A DNA stretch of 64,000 nucleotides from Fructobacillus pseudoficulneus. Its GTDB lineage: Bacteria; Bacillota; Bacilli; Lactobacillales; Lactobacillaceae. The stretch covers positions 1-64,000 of the forward strand of contig NZ_FNWS01000003.1 of the NCBI RefSeq assembly GCF_900108455.1. Direction: 5' to 3'. Of the stretch, positions 47,932 through 57,034 are shown in pieces (position 1 is the stretch's first letter; every line of letters starts with the position of its first letter). The translations under genes and the position numbers were made by a program. A model generated the notes under the pieces. The model had not been told where the DNA came from. It worked only from the letters and a program-made list of their open reading frames with translations, and ran no database searches.

Positions 47932-48700
47932 AGGGCTGATCTTGTGCCTCGCCTTGATGATTTTTTTCCCAATTTAATTCCGCTTGGGTTTTACGGAGGT
48001 ATGATGGCGTCAAATTGGCAACGTCTTCAACCGGTTCGGCCGTTTTTGCCAGTTCGGCGAGACCGTGCCCATTTGGTAGCGACTGGTCATGGTCCAAGAT
48101 GACCAACGGCTTATTCGCCAACGCTTCTTCAATTGTTTCGGTAAAGTGAGCACCGTCGCCCACCACCACAACCGGCTCACCGACTTGATCGATTAAATCA
48201 AGGACTTCTTCGAGTGGGTAGTGACCGTCTTCTAAGACCACCGTCTCACCGAGGTAAGCGCCAGCAAAAACGTTGTCATTGCGGGCATCAAAGAGCGCCA
48301 GCACCACGGCATTTTCAGTCAACTGGCCCGGGTGTGGATTGGCTTGGCTCACTTGTTTGACAAATTCGGCATCTTTTCGCATGGCCAATTCGACTTGCTT
48401 GGCCAGGGCATGAAGGGAAGAAATTGCCAACAAAGGCTTCTTTAGGGTATCTGCCAAAACTTTCCCAACCGTAACGCCAATCCGCAAGCCGGTAAACGAC
48501 CCCGGTCCTTTGGCAATCGCAATCCGGTCAAGGTCTGTCAAAGCCCAGCCCTGCTTGGCTAATAATTCTTGAATCGCTGGCAATAAATCAATCGAATGAT
48601 TTTTGGGCTTATCCGTTAAAAAGCTTTGAACAAGCTGACCTTCATCGGCCAAGGCAACCAGCAACGGCTGATTACTCGTATCAATCACTAAAACTTTCAT
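47903..48700 (-). CDS. tsaB: tRNA threonylcarbamoyladenosine biosynthesis protein TsaB
   Basis: 265 aa from the ATG at 48700, preceded by GGAGGGG; an earlier in-frame start lies in that site. VLVIDTSNQPLLVAL, IAIAKGPGSFTGLRIGVTVGK and the ASKHA fold mark TsaB, the platform partner of TsaD. tsaB-rimI-rimI-tsaD is one overlapping operon; tsaE, the remaining partner, is not in the window, and tsaC is at 49-50 kb. Confidence 0.95.
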   Translation of the reverse strand: MKVLVIDTSNQPLLVALADEGQLVQSFLTDKPKNHSIDLLPAIQELLAKQGWALTDLDRIAIAKGPGSFTGLRIGVTVGKVLADTLKKPLLAISSLHALAKQVELAMRKDAEFVKQVSQANPHPGQLTENAVVLALFDARNDNVFAGAYLGETVVLEDGHYPLEEVLDLIDQVGEPVVVVGDGAHFTETIEEALANKPLVILDHDQSLPNGHGLAELAKTAEPVEDVANLTPSYLRKTQAELNWEKNHQGEAQDQPYVFKVQEEK

Positions 48701-48798
48701 AAACCCCTCCATTGCAGCGTTTATCCAAACAGTTCGACCATTTTAAGTGGTCGGGTTACTTCCCATACATTTTACTAAAAAAAATAATCATTTCAAAT

Positions 48799-48827
48799 AA
48801 AAAAAGCCGCAAAAAGCGACTCTTTAT
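48799..48827 (-). terminator. ptsH terminator
   Basis: Minus strand AAAGAGTCGC, loop TTTTT, GCGGCTTTTTTT with one or two G-U pairs. Confidence 0.8.
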
Positions 48828-48860
48828 TGAATGGGCTTTTTTGACCAGCGTGAAGTCAAA

Positions 48861-49130
48861 TTACTTGGCCAAGCCTTCATCCTTCATTACCTTAGCAACA
48901 GCGGCCAAAGCTTCCTTGGCATCGTCACCATCGGCCTTGATTGTTACGTCAGCACCATGGCCAACACCAAGTGACATCACACCCATGATTGACTTCAAGT
49001 TAACTTCTTTACCTTGGTATGACAAGGTAACTTCAGAAACAAACTTTGAAGCTGCCTGAACAAGCAAAGTTGCTGGACGTGCGTGAATACCTGTCTCTGA
49101 GATGATGTTAAAATCTTGTGTTTCTGCCAT
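48861..49130 (-). CDS. ptsH: Phosphocarrier protein HPr
   Basis: 89 aa. [11 protein letters not shown] carries His16 (the PEP/enzyme I phosphorylation site) and [10 protein letters not shown] carries Ser47 (the HPr kinase site), one residue off the usual 15/46 numbering. HPr passes phosphate to sugar PTS enzymes and, as HPr(Ser-P), is the CcpA co-repressor. The gene stands alone: a terminator follows and there is no ptsI. Its promoter contains a cre site, suggesting CcpA feedback. AAAGGAG precedes the ATG. Confidence 0.97.
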   Translation of the reverse strand: MAETQDFNIISETGIHARPATLLVQAASKFVSEVTLSYQGKEVNLKSIMGVMSLGVGHGADVTIKADGDDAKEALAAVAKVMKDEGLAK

Positions 49131-49169
49131 AATATTTCTCCTTTTTGGAAAAGTCTTTTTATCAATTTC

Positions 49170-49198
49170 AGTTTATCAAAGCGCTTACAAAATAGCAA
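49170..49198 (-). promoter_or_regulatory. ptsH promoter with cre (CcpA) site in the spacer
   Basis: Minus strand TTGCTA (49193-49198), 17-base spacer, TAAACT (49170-49175). The spacer contains TGTAAGCGCTTTGA (49176-49189), close to the cre consensus TGWAANCGNTNWCA. CcpA bound there would block RNA polymerase. Confidence 0.82.
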
Positions 49199-49213
49199 GA
49201 AGATTATCATTTA

Positions 49214-50227
49214 TTACGAATTAAAGTGCTGGCCACCACTGGCTTTGCCCAAACGATTGTTATAGGCCTTCCCCAATTCCATCTCTGGCATTGATTGAAC
49301 AAAAATCCGCTTGACGTCTTCTTTGTCATCAAAGTAACGTAACCCAGAAAAGAGGTTTTCGCTCGCCGAAGCAACATCTTCGCCAAGGGACCAATTTGGC
49401 CAAGTTTGCTGGTCCAAATCAGCTAGCAATGCCTCTTGGGCCATCACCGCATCCCCCGCCACCAACTGCTGGCATAAGTCCTGCCAATCGAGTGGGTCAA
49501 AGACAATCACCGGCTTATCCGGTGCATAGTGGCGGTACTTCATCCCCGGCGCCTTTGGAACCTCGTCGGCCGCCAATGACTTTTGGCTAGTTCCATCCAC
49601 GACTTCTTTTTGCAAAATCACCTGGAGCATCTTTTGCGTCACGGCACCGGTTCGTAAAATCGTCGGTACAGCAGCAGTCAGGTCAATCACCGTTGATTCC
49701 ACCCCAACCTGAGTGGGCCCATCATCAAGGATTGCCGCAATCTTCCCATCCATGTCATGGTGGACATGGGCAGCAGTCGTCGGTGAAGGCTTACCGGACA
49801 GGTTCGCCGATGGACCAACAATTGGCACACCAGCCTGGCGAATCATTGCCCGGGTGGCCTCGTTATCTGGCATCCGGACTGCTGCAGTTTGCAACCCGCC
49901 GGTCACCAGCATCGACACCGCATTGTCCTTCACCGGTAAGATGATGGTCAGTGATCCCGGCCAAAACGCGTTCATCAATTGGCGGGCCTGGTGAGAAACT
50001 TCGACATAGGGTGTCAACTGACTGGCACTACCGACCGTCATAATCAAAGGATTATCCGCCGGCCGACCCTTAGCGGTAAAGACCGCTTGGACCGCCTGGT
50101 CGTTTGTAGCATCCGCCCCCAAACCATAGACGGTTTCAGTTGGAAAGGCTACCACTTCACCAGCCTGAATTAAGGCCGCTGCTTGGTCAATGTCTGCCGC
50201 TGTATTCGTTAAATTAATCGTTTTCAT
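49214..50227 (-). CDS. L-threonylcarbamoyladenylate synthase (TsaC2/Sua5)
   Basis: 337 aa. N-terminal YrdC domain (FPTETVYGLGADATNDQAVQAVFTAKGRPADNPLIM, then SANLSGKPSPTTAAHV) and a C-terminal Sua5 domain (PGMKYRHYAP). It makes the threonylcarbamoyl-AMP used by TsaD. It overlaps prmC by 14 bases, in the conserved tdk-prfA-prmC-sua5 operon. Full-length long form. Confidence 0.95.
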   Translation of the reverse strand: MKTINLTNTAADIDQAAALIQAGEVVAFPTETVYGLGADATNDQAVQAVFTAKGRPADNPLIMTVGSASQLTPYVEVSHQARQLMNAFWPGSLTIILPVKDNAVSMLVTGGLQTAAVRMPDNEATRAMIRQAGVPIVGPSANLSGKPSPTTAAHVHHDMDGKIAAILDDGPTQVGVESTVIDLTAAVPTILRTGAVTQKMLQVILQKEVVDGTSQKSLAADEVPKAPGMKYRHYAPDKPVIVFDPLDWQDLCQQLVAGDAVMAQEALLADLDQQTWPNWSLGEDVASASENLFSGLRYFDDKEDVKRIFVQSMPEMELGKAYNNRLGKASGGQHFNS

Positions 50228-51137
50228 TTTTTAATTGCACCCGGATCATTCGATCCAATTTTGCTAAATCCTGTTTCAAAGTAACTTTGGCCGTAGGCAA
50301 TGCCGCCTGAAAGACGGCCTTGAGGTCTTCTCCTTGGTCATAGCCAATTTCAAAGTAGGCCGACCCACCCGGATTCAAATGGTCAGAAAGGGTCTTAGCC
50401 ATCTGCTTATAAAGGGCGAGACCGCCATCCGACGCATACAGGGCCAGGTCGGGTTCATAGGTCACCACCGATTGGTCCATTTCCGCTTGGCCATCCGGCC
50501 GAATATACGGCGGATTGGAAACAATCACATCAAAACGCTGCCCCTCAAAGGCTGATAGCAAGTCGGATTGCACTAATCCCACCCGGTCAGCTAGGCCAAA
50601 ATCGTTTCGATTTTTCTTAGCCACCTGGAGGGCATTCCGCGAAATATCAGCGCCAACACCACGTATGGTTGACCACTGCTTCGCCAGGGTCAAGATGATG
50701 GCACCCGAACCAGTTCCGACATCTAAGACCGTGACCGGCCCCTTCTGGGCTGCCTTTAAATCTTGCAAGACCCAATCAACTAACAATTCCGTTTCCGGCC
50801 GAGGAATCAAGACCCGGTCATCCACTGCAAATTCCTCGCCATAAAAGGGCGCCTGGCCCAAGATGTACTGGGCTGGTTCCTGCTTCATCAAGCGTGCAAT
50901 CCAGGTTGGCCAACGTTCAGACAACCAAGGATGCATTTGCCGGGACAAATTGGCCCGTAACATCCCGTAGTTAACTTTCAGGGCCCCGGTCAAGAGGAAG
51001 TCAACGTTATCAGTTGCTTGTTCAGGGTCTTGGCCGGCCGCGGTTAATTCCGCAATCGCCCATTTGCGCGCTTCTAACAATGAAATTTTGACGGGCCGTT
51101 TATCCCTTGGCAAATTATTCTTGTCGAGATTAGCCAT
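50214..51137 (-). CDS. prmC: Peptide chain release factor N5-glutamine methyltransferase
   Basis: 307 aa. SAM motif VLDVGTGSGAIIL (about residues 140-152) and the catalytic VSNPPYI. It methylates the Gln of the GGQ motif in release factors. It starts two bases after the prfA stop, as in most bacteria. N-terminal helical domain about residues 15-90. Confidence 0.96.
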   Translation of the reverse strand: MANLDKNNLPRDKRPVKISLLEARKWAIAELTAAGQDPEQATDNVDFLLTGALKVNYGMLRANLSRQMHPWLSERWPTWIARLMKQEPAQYILGQAPFYGEEFAVDDRVLIPRPETELLVDWVLQDLKAAQKGPVTVLDVGTGSGAIILTLAKQWSTIRGVGADISRNALQVAKKNRNDFGLADRVGLVQSDLLSAFEGQRFDVIVSNPPYIRPDGQAEMDQSVVTYEPDLALYASDGGLALYKQMAKTLSDHLNPGGSAYFEIGYDQGEDLKAVFQAALPTAKVTLKQDLAKLDRMIRVQLKNEND

Positions 51138-51139
51138 CG

Positions 51140-52216
51140 TTACTTGCCCAATTCGGCCAACTTAGCCGTCTGTTCAGCTAAGACTAAGGCATCGATGATT
51201 TCACCCAAGTCACCGGCAATAATCCGGTCAAGCTTGTTGAGGGTCAAACCAATTCGATGGTCAGTCACCCGGTTTTGTGGGTAGTTATAGGTCCGAATTC
51301 TTTCCGAACGAGCCCCGGAACCAACAACCGTTTTTCGCTGTTCGGCGTACTCGGCCTCATTTTCCTGGGCAAAGTGGTCATAGACCCGGGCATTCAAAAT
51401 CTTCCAAGCGCGGGCACGGTTTTGCTGCTGAGATCGTTCATCTTGCATGGCGACCGTAATGCCGGTTGGCTCGTGGGTCAAGCGGATTGCAGAAGAAGTC
51501 TTGTTGACGTGCTGGCCACCGGCACCTGATGAACGATAAACGTCTTCACGAACGTCTTTTGGATCAATCAAACCTTCCGCGTCAACCTCTTCGAATTCAG
51601 GCATTATCCCGACCGTTGCCGTTGAGGTATGAACCCGTCCTTGCGTTTCAGTGGCCGGCACCCGTTGAACGCGGTGCGCCCCCGATTCAAATTTCAATTT
51701 GGAATAGACGTTATCACCGGTAATCATCGCGACAACTTCTTTGTAACCGCCAACTTCCGTCGTGGTTTCATCAATAATTTGCAGTGACCAACCTTGATTT
51801 TCGGCGTAACGACGATACATTCCCAGCAAATCAGCCGCGAACAGAGAAGACTCATCCCCACCGGCCGCACCACGGATTTCCATGATGATGTTTTTATCAT
51901 CGTTTGGATCCTTTGGCAGCATCAGCACCTTAAGTCTTTCCTCCAACTCAGCCTTTTCGGGTTTCAAAGTCGCCACATCTTCCTTGGCTAACTCGCCCAT
52001 CTCAGCATCACCGAGTAATTCTTCCGCATCCAACAAATCCTGAACAACCTGTTGGTAATGCTTAAAGGTTTCCACCGTTTCGCGAATCCCGCCGGCTTCC
52101 TTTGACAATGCCATATAGTGTTGGGAATCCCCCATCACATCGGGATCGGCCAGCATTTGGTTCAATTCATCGTAACGGTCAACAACCGCTTGTAATTGTG
52201 AAAAAATTGGATCCAT
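51140..52216 (-). CDS. prfA: Peptide chain release factor 1
   Basis: 358 aa. The GGQ motif is in [18 protein letters not shown] (about residues 228-245) and the anticodon-like PAT region in [18 protein letters not shown]. Terminates translation at UAA and UAG. GGAG precedes the ATG and it follows tdk by nine bases. Confidence 0.98.
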   Translation of the reverse strand: MDPIFSQLQAVVDRYDELNQMLADPDVMGDSQHYMALSKEAGGIRETVETFKHYQQVVQDLLDAEELLGDAEMGELAKEDVATLKPEKAELEERLKVLMLPKDPNDDKNIIMEIRGAAGGDESSLFAADLLGMYRRYAENQGWSLQIIDETTTEVGGYKEVVAMITGDNVYSKLKFESGAHRVQRVPATETQGRVHTSTATVGIMPEFEEVDAEGLIDPKDVREDVYRSSGAGGQHVNKTSSAIRLTHEPTGITVAMQDERSQQQNRARAWKILNARVYDHFAQENEAEYAEQRKTVVGSGARSERIRTYNYPQNRVTDHRIGLTLNKLDRIIAGDLGEIIDALVLAEQTAKLAELGK

Positions 52217-52225
52217 CGTGTCTCC

Positions 52226-52816
52226 TTATTTTGCTGCAATCATTTCCAAAACCGGGTGGTACCAGTGGTAGCGGCAAGTTGGCAAATAGGCTTCATCCCC
52301 ACCAATTTGTACCTGGTTACCTGAGTACTGTGGCTTGCCATCGGCAAAGCGCAATTGCGTTGTGGCTTTTTTACCGCAAAATGAGCAAATCGTCTTCATT
52401 TCCTCGAGCTTATCCGCCACTTCTAAGAGGCGCCGTGAGCCTTCAAAGAGGTGATTAAAGGCGTCTTGCTTCAAGCCAAAGGCCATCACCGGCAGCCCCA
52501 ACTTATCAACCACGTAGGCCAACTGGTCGACTTGGTCAACCGTCAAAAATTGGGCTTCATCAACCAAAACAGCGGCAAGTTCCTTGCTGTTGTCGTGGTC
52601 AATCATATCAAAGAGATTATCGTCTTTGCTAACAACGGTGGCTGGGCGTTTCAGGCCAATCCGTGATGCAATCATACCAATTCCATCGCGGTCGTTAACC
52701 AAAGGGGTCAACAGGAGGACCTTTTTATCTTGTGACTCGTAATTATGCGCCACTTTTAGGATTTCGATTGATTTACCAGAGCCCATTGCCCCGTATTCAA
52801 AGTATAACTGTGCCAA
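52226..52816 (-). CDS. tdk: Thymidine kinase
   Basis: 196 aa. P-loop GAMGSGKSIE, Walker B VLVDEAQFL, and a zinc site CSFC / CRYH near the C-terminus. It phosphorylates thymidine. The start codon is TTG at 52816, with GAGG seven bases upstream, and no better ATG is available. First gene of the tdk-prfA-prmC-sua5 operon, behind an extended -10 promoter. Its intact zinc cysteines contrast with hslO and murT. Confidence 0.95.
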   Translation of the reverse strand: MAQLYFEYGAMGSGKSIEILKVAHNYESQDKKVLLLTPLVNDRDGIGMIASRIGLKRPATVVSKDDNLFDMIDHDNSKELAAVLVDEAQFLTVDQVDQLAYVVDKLGLPVMAFGLKQDAFNHLFEGSRRLLEVADKLEEMKTICSFCGKKATTQLRFADGKPQYSGNQVQIGGDEAYLPTCRYHWYHPVLEMIAAK

Positions 52817-52853
52817 CTTTCTGCCTCACTCATCCAAACTATTCTATCCGTCT

Positions 52854-52862
52854 ATTATAGCA
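52854..52862 (-). promoter_or_regulatory. Extended -10 promoter of tdk operon
   Basis: Minus strand TGC-TATAAT, with a weak TCGAGT -35 at 17 bases. Confidence 0.65.
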
Positions 52863-52919
52863 ATTTTCGCCCAATAACTCGACTGCCTAGACCATTTTCG
52901 GGAAAATTTACTTTTTGCA

Positions 52920-52928
52920 TGTTAAAAT
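52920..52928 (+). promoter_or_regulatory. Extended -10 promoter of murT-gatD
   Basis: TGT-TAAAAT, 28 bases before the murT ATG; no good -35. Confidence 0.5.
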
Positions 52929-52955
52929 AAGCTTTTAGAAAAGGGAGGCTTTTTT

Positions 52956-54314
52956 ATGTCAATAAAAAGTCAATTTGCCAAATTTACGGCCAAAAGTAGT
53001 CATTTCGTCCTACATAATGTCTTACGTCGTGGTGGGACCTCTTTGCCCGGCAAACTCGCCGTCCGCATCGACCCCAAGGTTTTGAATACCATCGAAAAGG
53101 AATTCGACCTGGTGATTGTTACCGGAACCAACGGAAAGACCTTAACAACCGCCCTAATTACCCGGGTTTTACAGGCCGGCGGTTACTCCGTTGTAACCAA
53201 CCCCTCTGGATCAAACATGGTTCAAGGAATCGTTGGGGCACTTTTAACCACCAAGGTGAAGCCCTCACCAAATGGTAAGAAGCCGATTGCCGTTTTGGAA
53301 GTCGACGAAGCCAACGTTAAGTCACTGGCCCAGGCCATTGAACCCAAGTACTTTGTCTTGACCAACCTCTTCCGCGATCAATTAGACCGCTACGGTGAAA
53401 TTTATTCAACTTACGAAAAAATTATCGGCGGGATTAATGAGGCACCAAACGCCGCAGTCATCACCAATGCCGATTCACCAATTTTTGCTCGTGGTCGCTA
53501 TGATAACAAGCGGATTTACTACGGTTTTGACCAAGTAGCAGAAGCCGATTATCAAGACCTCAAGGCGCCAACAAACACCGACGGAATTTTGTCCCCAACC
53601 GACAATTCCGTTTTGCACTATAACTTCATCACTTACGCCAACCTCGGCCGCTACTTCTCCGTGACCGATGGCTTTAAGCGACCAAAGCTGGACTACGCAG
53701 TGACTGCCCTGAACCAGCTCACGCCAAAGTCCTCTTCTTTTGCCATTGATGGCGTTTCTTACCAAATTGCTATCGGTGGTCTCTACAACATTTACAACGC
53801 CCTCGCAGCCTACGCAGTCGGCCGTGTCTTTGATGTAAGCCAAGACGATATCAAAAAGGCTTTCGAAGAAGACCGACAAGTCTTTGGTCGGCAAGAATCC
53901 GTCAATGTGAACGGCAAAGACGTGACGATTTTGTTGATCAAAAATCCGGTTGGAACGAACTCCGTCATCGATATGATGGAAACGGAAACAGAACCATTTA
54001 CCCTAATTACGCTGTTAAACGCCAACTATGCCGACGGCATTGACACCTCTTGGATTTGGGATGCCGAATTTGAACGGCTGCACAATACCAAATTACAGGC
54101 CGTCGCTACCGGTGGTGAACGCTACAAGGACGTCACGGTCCGCTTGAAGATGGCCGGCTTTGATCTGGCTGGGACCTACCCGAAGACAGAAGACGTCTTA
54201 AAGGCCATCAGTCAAGCACCAACCAATAAGGTCTACCTAGCCGCTACCTATACAGCAATGTTGCAAATTCGCGCGGCATTGCGTGCTAAAGGGTACATCA
54301 AGGAGGAATATTAA
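52956..54314 (+). CDS. murT: Lipid II isoglutaminyl synthase subunit MurT, zinc ribbon cysteines lost
   Basis: 452 aa. Mur-ligase P-loop TGTNGKTLTT (56-65), central domain with EVDEAN and TNLFRDQLDRYGE, and a C-terminal DUF1727 domain. MurT with GatD amidates D-Glu of the stem peptide to D-iso-Gln. Family members carry a CxxC...CxxC zinc ribbon in the central domain. Here the flanking residues are conserved (NTDGIL, HYNFITYANLGRYF, GFKRPKLDY) but the four Cys are Ser213, Asp216, Ser235 and Asp238. AGGGAGG precedes the ATG. It overlaps gatD by one base (TAATG). Confidence 0.95.
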   Translation: MSIKSQFAKFTAKSSHFVLHNVLRRGGTSLPGKLAVRIDPKVLNTIEKEFDLVIVTGTNGKTLTTALITRVLQAGGYSVVTNPSGSNMVQGIVGALLTTKVKPSPNGKKPIAVLEVDEANVKSLAQAIEPKYFVLTNLFRDQLDRYGEIYSTYEKIIGGINEAPNAAVITNADSPIFARGRYDNKRIYYGFDQVAEADYQDLKAPTNTDGILSPTDNSVLHYNFITYANLGRYFSVTDGFKRPKLDYAVTALNQLTPKSSSFAIDGVSYQIAIGGLYNIYNALAAYAVGRVFDVSQDDIKKAFEEDRQVFGRQESVNVNGKDVTILLIKNPVGTNSVIDMMETETEPFTLITLLNANYADGIDTSWIWDAEFERLHNTKLQAVATGGERYKDVTVRLKMAGFDLAGTYPKTEDVLKAISQAPTNKVYLAATYTAMLQIRAALRAKGYIKEEY

Positions 54315-55045
54315 TGGCAGATTATCAACTACAACTCGCCCACCTCTACGGTGACTTAATGAACACCTATGGCGATTATGGTAACATCATCGCCTTGCGT
54401 TACTACGCTAAGCAAATTGGCGTTGAAATTAACGACCAACTCGTCTCGCTGGATGACCGCTTTGATCCCAAGGCCTATGACTTTGTCCTCTTTGGCGGTG
54501 GCCAAGACTACGAGGAAACCGTCGTGGCGCACGATTTGAAATCCAAGGCCGACGACTTGAAGGAATACATCGAAAATGATGGCCCATTACTGGCCGTCTG
54601 TGGTGGCTTTCAACTATTGGGCCACTATATGGAAATGGCCGATGGGTCTACAGTTGATGGGATTGGGGTCATGGACCACTACACCACGAACATGACGGAT
54701 GACCAAGTCAAAACCTTGAAAGGCAGCCGGTTAACCGGTGACATCGTCATCAAGAATAACGAAACCGGTGAAGAATACCACGGCTTTGAAAACCACCAAG
54801 GTCGGACCTTCTTGGGCAAGGGTGAAAAAGCCCTTGGAACCGTTACTGCCGGCCAAGGAAACAACGGCATGGATAAGACCGAAGGAGTGATTTACCATAA
54901 CGTTTATGGCTCATACTTCCACGGACCAATCTTTACCCGAAACGGTAACCTGGCCAAGCGTGTTCTGGCAACTGCATTAACACGCAAGTATCCAGACGTT
55001 GACTGGCAAGCGAAACTTGACCAAGTTCCCGCCGAAACATTTTAA
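54314..55045 (+). CDS. gatD: Lipid II isoglutaminyl synthase subunit GatD
   Basis: 243 aa. A class I glutamine amidotransferase: catalytic Cys in AVCGGFQLLGHY (about residue 95), oxyanion region FGGGQDYEE and the C-terminal YHNVYGSYFHGPIF with the catalytic His. Supplies ammonia to MurT. Directly coupled to murT. The final residues (LDQVPAETF) are typical. All key residues are intact, so the complex should be functional despite the altered MurT ribbon. Confidence 0.96.
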   Translation: MADYQLQLAHLYGDLMNTYGDYGNIIALRYYAKQIGVEINDQLVSLDDRFDPKAYDFVLFGGGQDYEETVVAHDLKSKADDLKEYIENDGPLLAVCGGFQLLGHYMEMADGSTVDGIGVMDHYTTNMTDDQVKTLKGSRLTGDIVIKNNETGEEYHGFENHQGRTFLGKGEKALGTVTAGQGNNGMDKTEGVIYHNVYGSYFHGPIFTRNGNLAKRVLATALTRKYPDVDWQAKLDQVPAETF

Positions 55046-55053
55046 TTTCAATC

Positions 55054-55092
55054 AAAAAGCCGTGGCTGTCTTCAATGACAGTCACGGCTTTT
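55054..55092. terminator. Bidirectional terminator gatD/kimA
   Basis: AAAAAGCCGTGGCTGTC, loop TTCAAT, GACAGTCACGGCTTTT between the convergent genes. Confidence 0.92.
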
Positions 55093-55094
55093 AA

Positions 55095-56939
55095 TTATTC
55101 TGATAAGTGATAATAGTAAGTTGAGATGGAAATATTATCTAGGCCCGACAAGGCGGTCCGTAATCGCAATGACGATTGGTTGTGCAAAATGTTCTGCCAA
55201 GACTTCTTGGGAACGAATTGTGGAATCACAACCGTCACCGAATGATTCGTCTTCTTTGACTGATTCGAGACCTTGGTCACAAAGCCAATGATTGGCTTCA
55301 CAATTGACCGGTAAGACGAATGCACGTCGACATAGCGCACATCCGGGAAGTTTTCGGCAAACTGAGCGGCAATCTTCGCTTCCTTTTCTGGCCGAATATC
55401 AAAGGAAACATGCATCGCAATCACTTTAGTAGCGACTGATTCAGCATAGTTAATCGCCTCAGCGGTTACCTGGGTCAAATTGGAAACCAAGACAATCGCC
55501 GTTGAACCGGCATATGGTTCTTGCTTTTGTTTTGGATTATTCAAATACTGTAAGCGCAGCTGCTTTGAAACCGCCGTATAGTGTTTCTTAATCTTAAAGA
55601 ACACGGTCAAATCCGCCGGCATAATGAACACGTATGGCCAGACGTGGCTAAAGCGGGTGAAGAAGAGTACGAGGACCAAGGCGGCCGACATGAAGGCCCC
55701 AACAAAGTTAATCGTTGCCTTGCCCAACCAGAACTTTGGTCGATTGCGGTACCAGTGGATAATCATTCCCGACTGCGACAACGTAAACGGTACAAAGACC
55801 CCGACCGCATATAGCGGAATCAAATTATCGGTTGAACCATGGAAAATCACAGTCAGAATAATCGCACCAATTGACAATGACAAGATTCCGTTGGAATAGC
55901 CCAAGCGGTCACCACGGTCCATAAACAGGTGTGGTAAGTATTTGTCCTTAGCCAAATTAACGGCTAGCACCGGAAAGGCAGAAAAGCCTGTATTGGCCGC
56001 AACGGCTAAAATCAACGTTGTTGCCAGTTGGACCATGTAAAAGCCAAAGCCATGGCCACCGTAGGTGATGGAAGCAATCTGTGACAAAACGGTTGAACTG
56101 GCATTTGGTCGAATGCCGTCCCAATAAGACAAGAAAGTAATCCCAAAGAAGAAGCTCGCTAAGATAATGGCCATCATCGTCAAGGTGCTAGCGGCATGCT
56201 TTTCTTTTGGCGCTTTAAAGTTTGGCACCGCATTTGAAATTGCTTCAACCCCTGTCAGGGAAGAAGAACCTGATGAAAAGGCTCGCAAAAAGAAAATCAA
56301 GCTGAGCCCGGAAAAGTCTGTCCCGATTCGCGCAGCGGCATGGTAAGGAATCGCCCCCGTGGCTGCCTGGTAAACACCATAGGCAACCGTCACCGCCATC
56401 ACAACGATAAAGAAGTAAACCGGCACCATCAAGAAGTTAGCCGATTCACGCAAACCACGAAGGTTCATCGAGGTCAAAATCAAGATAATCACGATCGACA
56501 TTGGCACCGCGAAGTGTAACAGCGATGGGATTGCTGCCGTAATCGCATCTGCCGCAGCCGAAGCTGAAACGGCCACCGTCAACATGTAGTCAACCAAGAG
56601 TGAACCACCAGCCACCAGGCCAACATTAGCGCCCCAATTTTGGCTGGCCACCGTATAAGCCCCACCCCCGTTGGGATAGGCATGAATAATTTGCCGGTAG
56701 GATAAAACAATTGCTGCTAACAAAACCAAAATTAAGCAGGCAATTGGCAATTGCAACCACAGGGCCGCAGCACCGCCGGCCAATAGGACGGCTGTGATTG
56801 ATTCCGTACCATAGGCAACGGAAGAAAGTGCATCTGAAGATAGCAGGGCTAAGGCTTTTGACTTTGACAGTGCCTGGTCTGATGCTTCTAGTGTTTTCAG
56901 CGGCTTTCCAATGATGAACCGCTTCAAGTTTCTAAACAT
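55095..56939 (-). CDS. KimA-type potassium importer (APC superfamily)
   Basis: 614 aa. Twelve helices, then a cytoplasmic domain of about 150 residues. RFIIGKPLKTLEASDQALSK, ALLSSDALSSVAYGTE, SYRQIIHAYPNGGGAY, SLTGVEAISNAVPNFK, the Ser-rich AHVSF-type strand in VIAMHVSFD, HSSYRS and LHNQSSLRLR follow Bacillus KimA (YdaO) closely from memory. KimA is a proton-coupled potassium importer inhibited by c-di-AMP. No c-di-AMP (ydaO) riboswitch is present: only 95 bases precede it. GGAG precedes the ATG. Confidence 0.85.
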   Translation of the reverse strand: MFRNLKRFIIGKPLKTLEASDQALSKSKALALLSSDALSSVAYGTESITAVLLAGGAAALWLQLPIACLILVLLAAIVLSYRQIIHAYPNGGGAYTVASQNWGANVGLVAGGSLLVDYMLTVAVSASAAADAITAAIPSLLHFAVPMSIVIILILTSMNLRGLRESANFLMVPVYFFIVVMAVTVAYGVYQAATGAIPYHAAARIGTDFSGLSLIFFLRAFSSGSSSLTGVEAISNAVPNFKAPKEKHAASTLTMMAIILASFFFGITFLSYWDGIRPNASSTVLSQIASITYGGHGFGFYMVQLATTLILAVAANTGFSAFPVLAVNLAKDKYLPHLFMDRGDRLGYSNGILSLSIGAIILTVIFHGSTDNLIPLYAVGVFVPFTLSQSGMIIHWYRNRPKFWLGKATINFVGAFMSAALVLVLFFTRFSHVWPYVFIMPADLTVFFKIKKHYTAVSKQLRLQYLNNPKQKQEPYAGSTAIVLVSNLTQVTAEAINYAESVATKVIAMHVSFDIRPEKEAKIAAQFAENFPDVRYVDVHSSYRSIVKPIIGFVTKVSNQSKKTNHSVTVVIPQFVPKKSWQNILHNQSSLRLRTALSGLDNISISTYYYHLSE

Positions 56940-57034
56940 TTTTGTGCTCCGTGATTTTTATAGTCAATCCATTGTAACGCGAATGACTGGATAAAAAAAG
57001 CAAACAAGCCGTTCAAGACGAGTTATGCCAAATT

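Noticed and set aside
56940-57034. c-di-AMP (ydaO) riboswitch before the KimA-type gene
   Set aside because: Only 95 bases are available and none of the conserved riboswitch motifs are visible.
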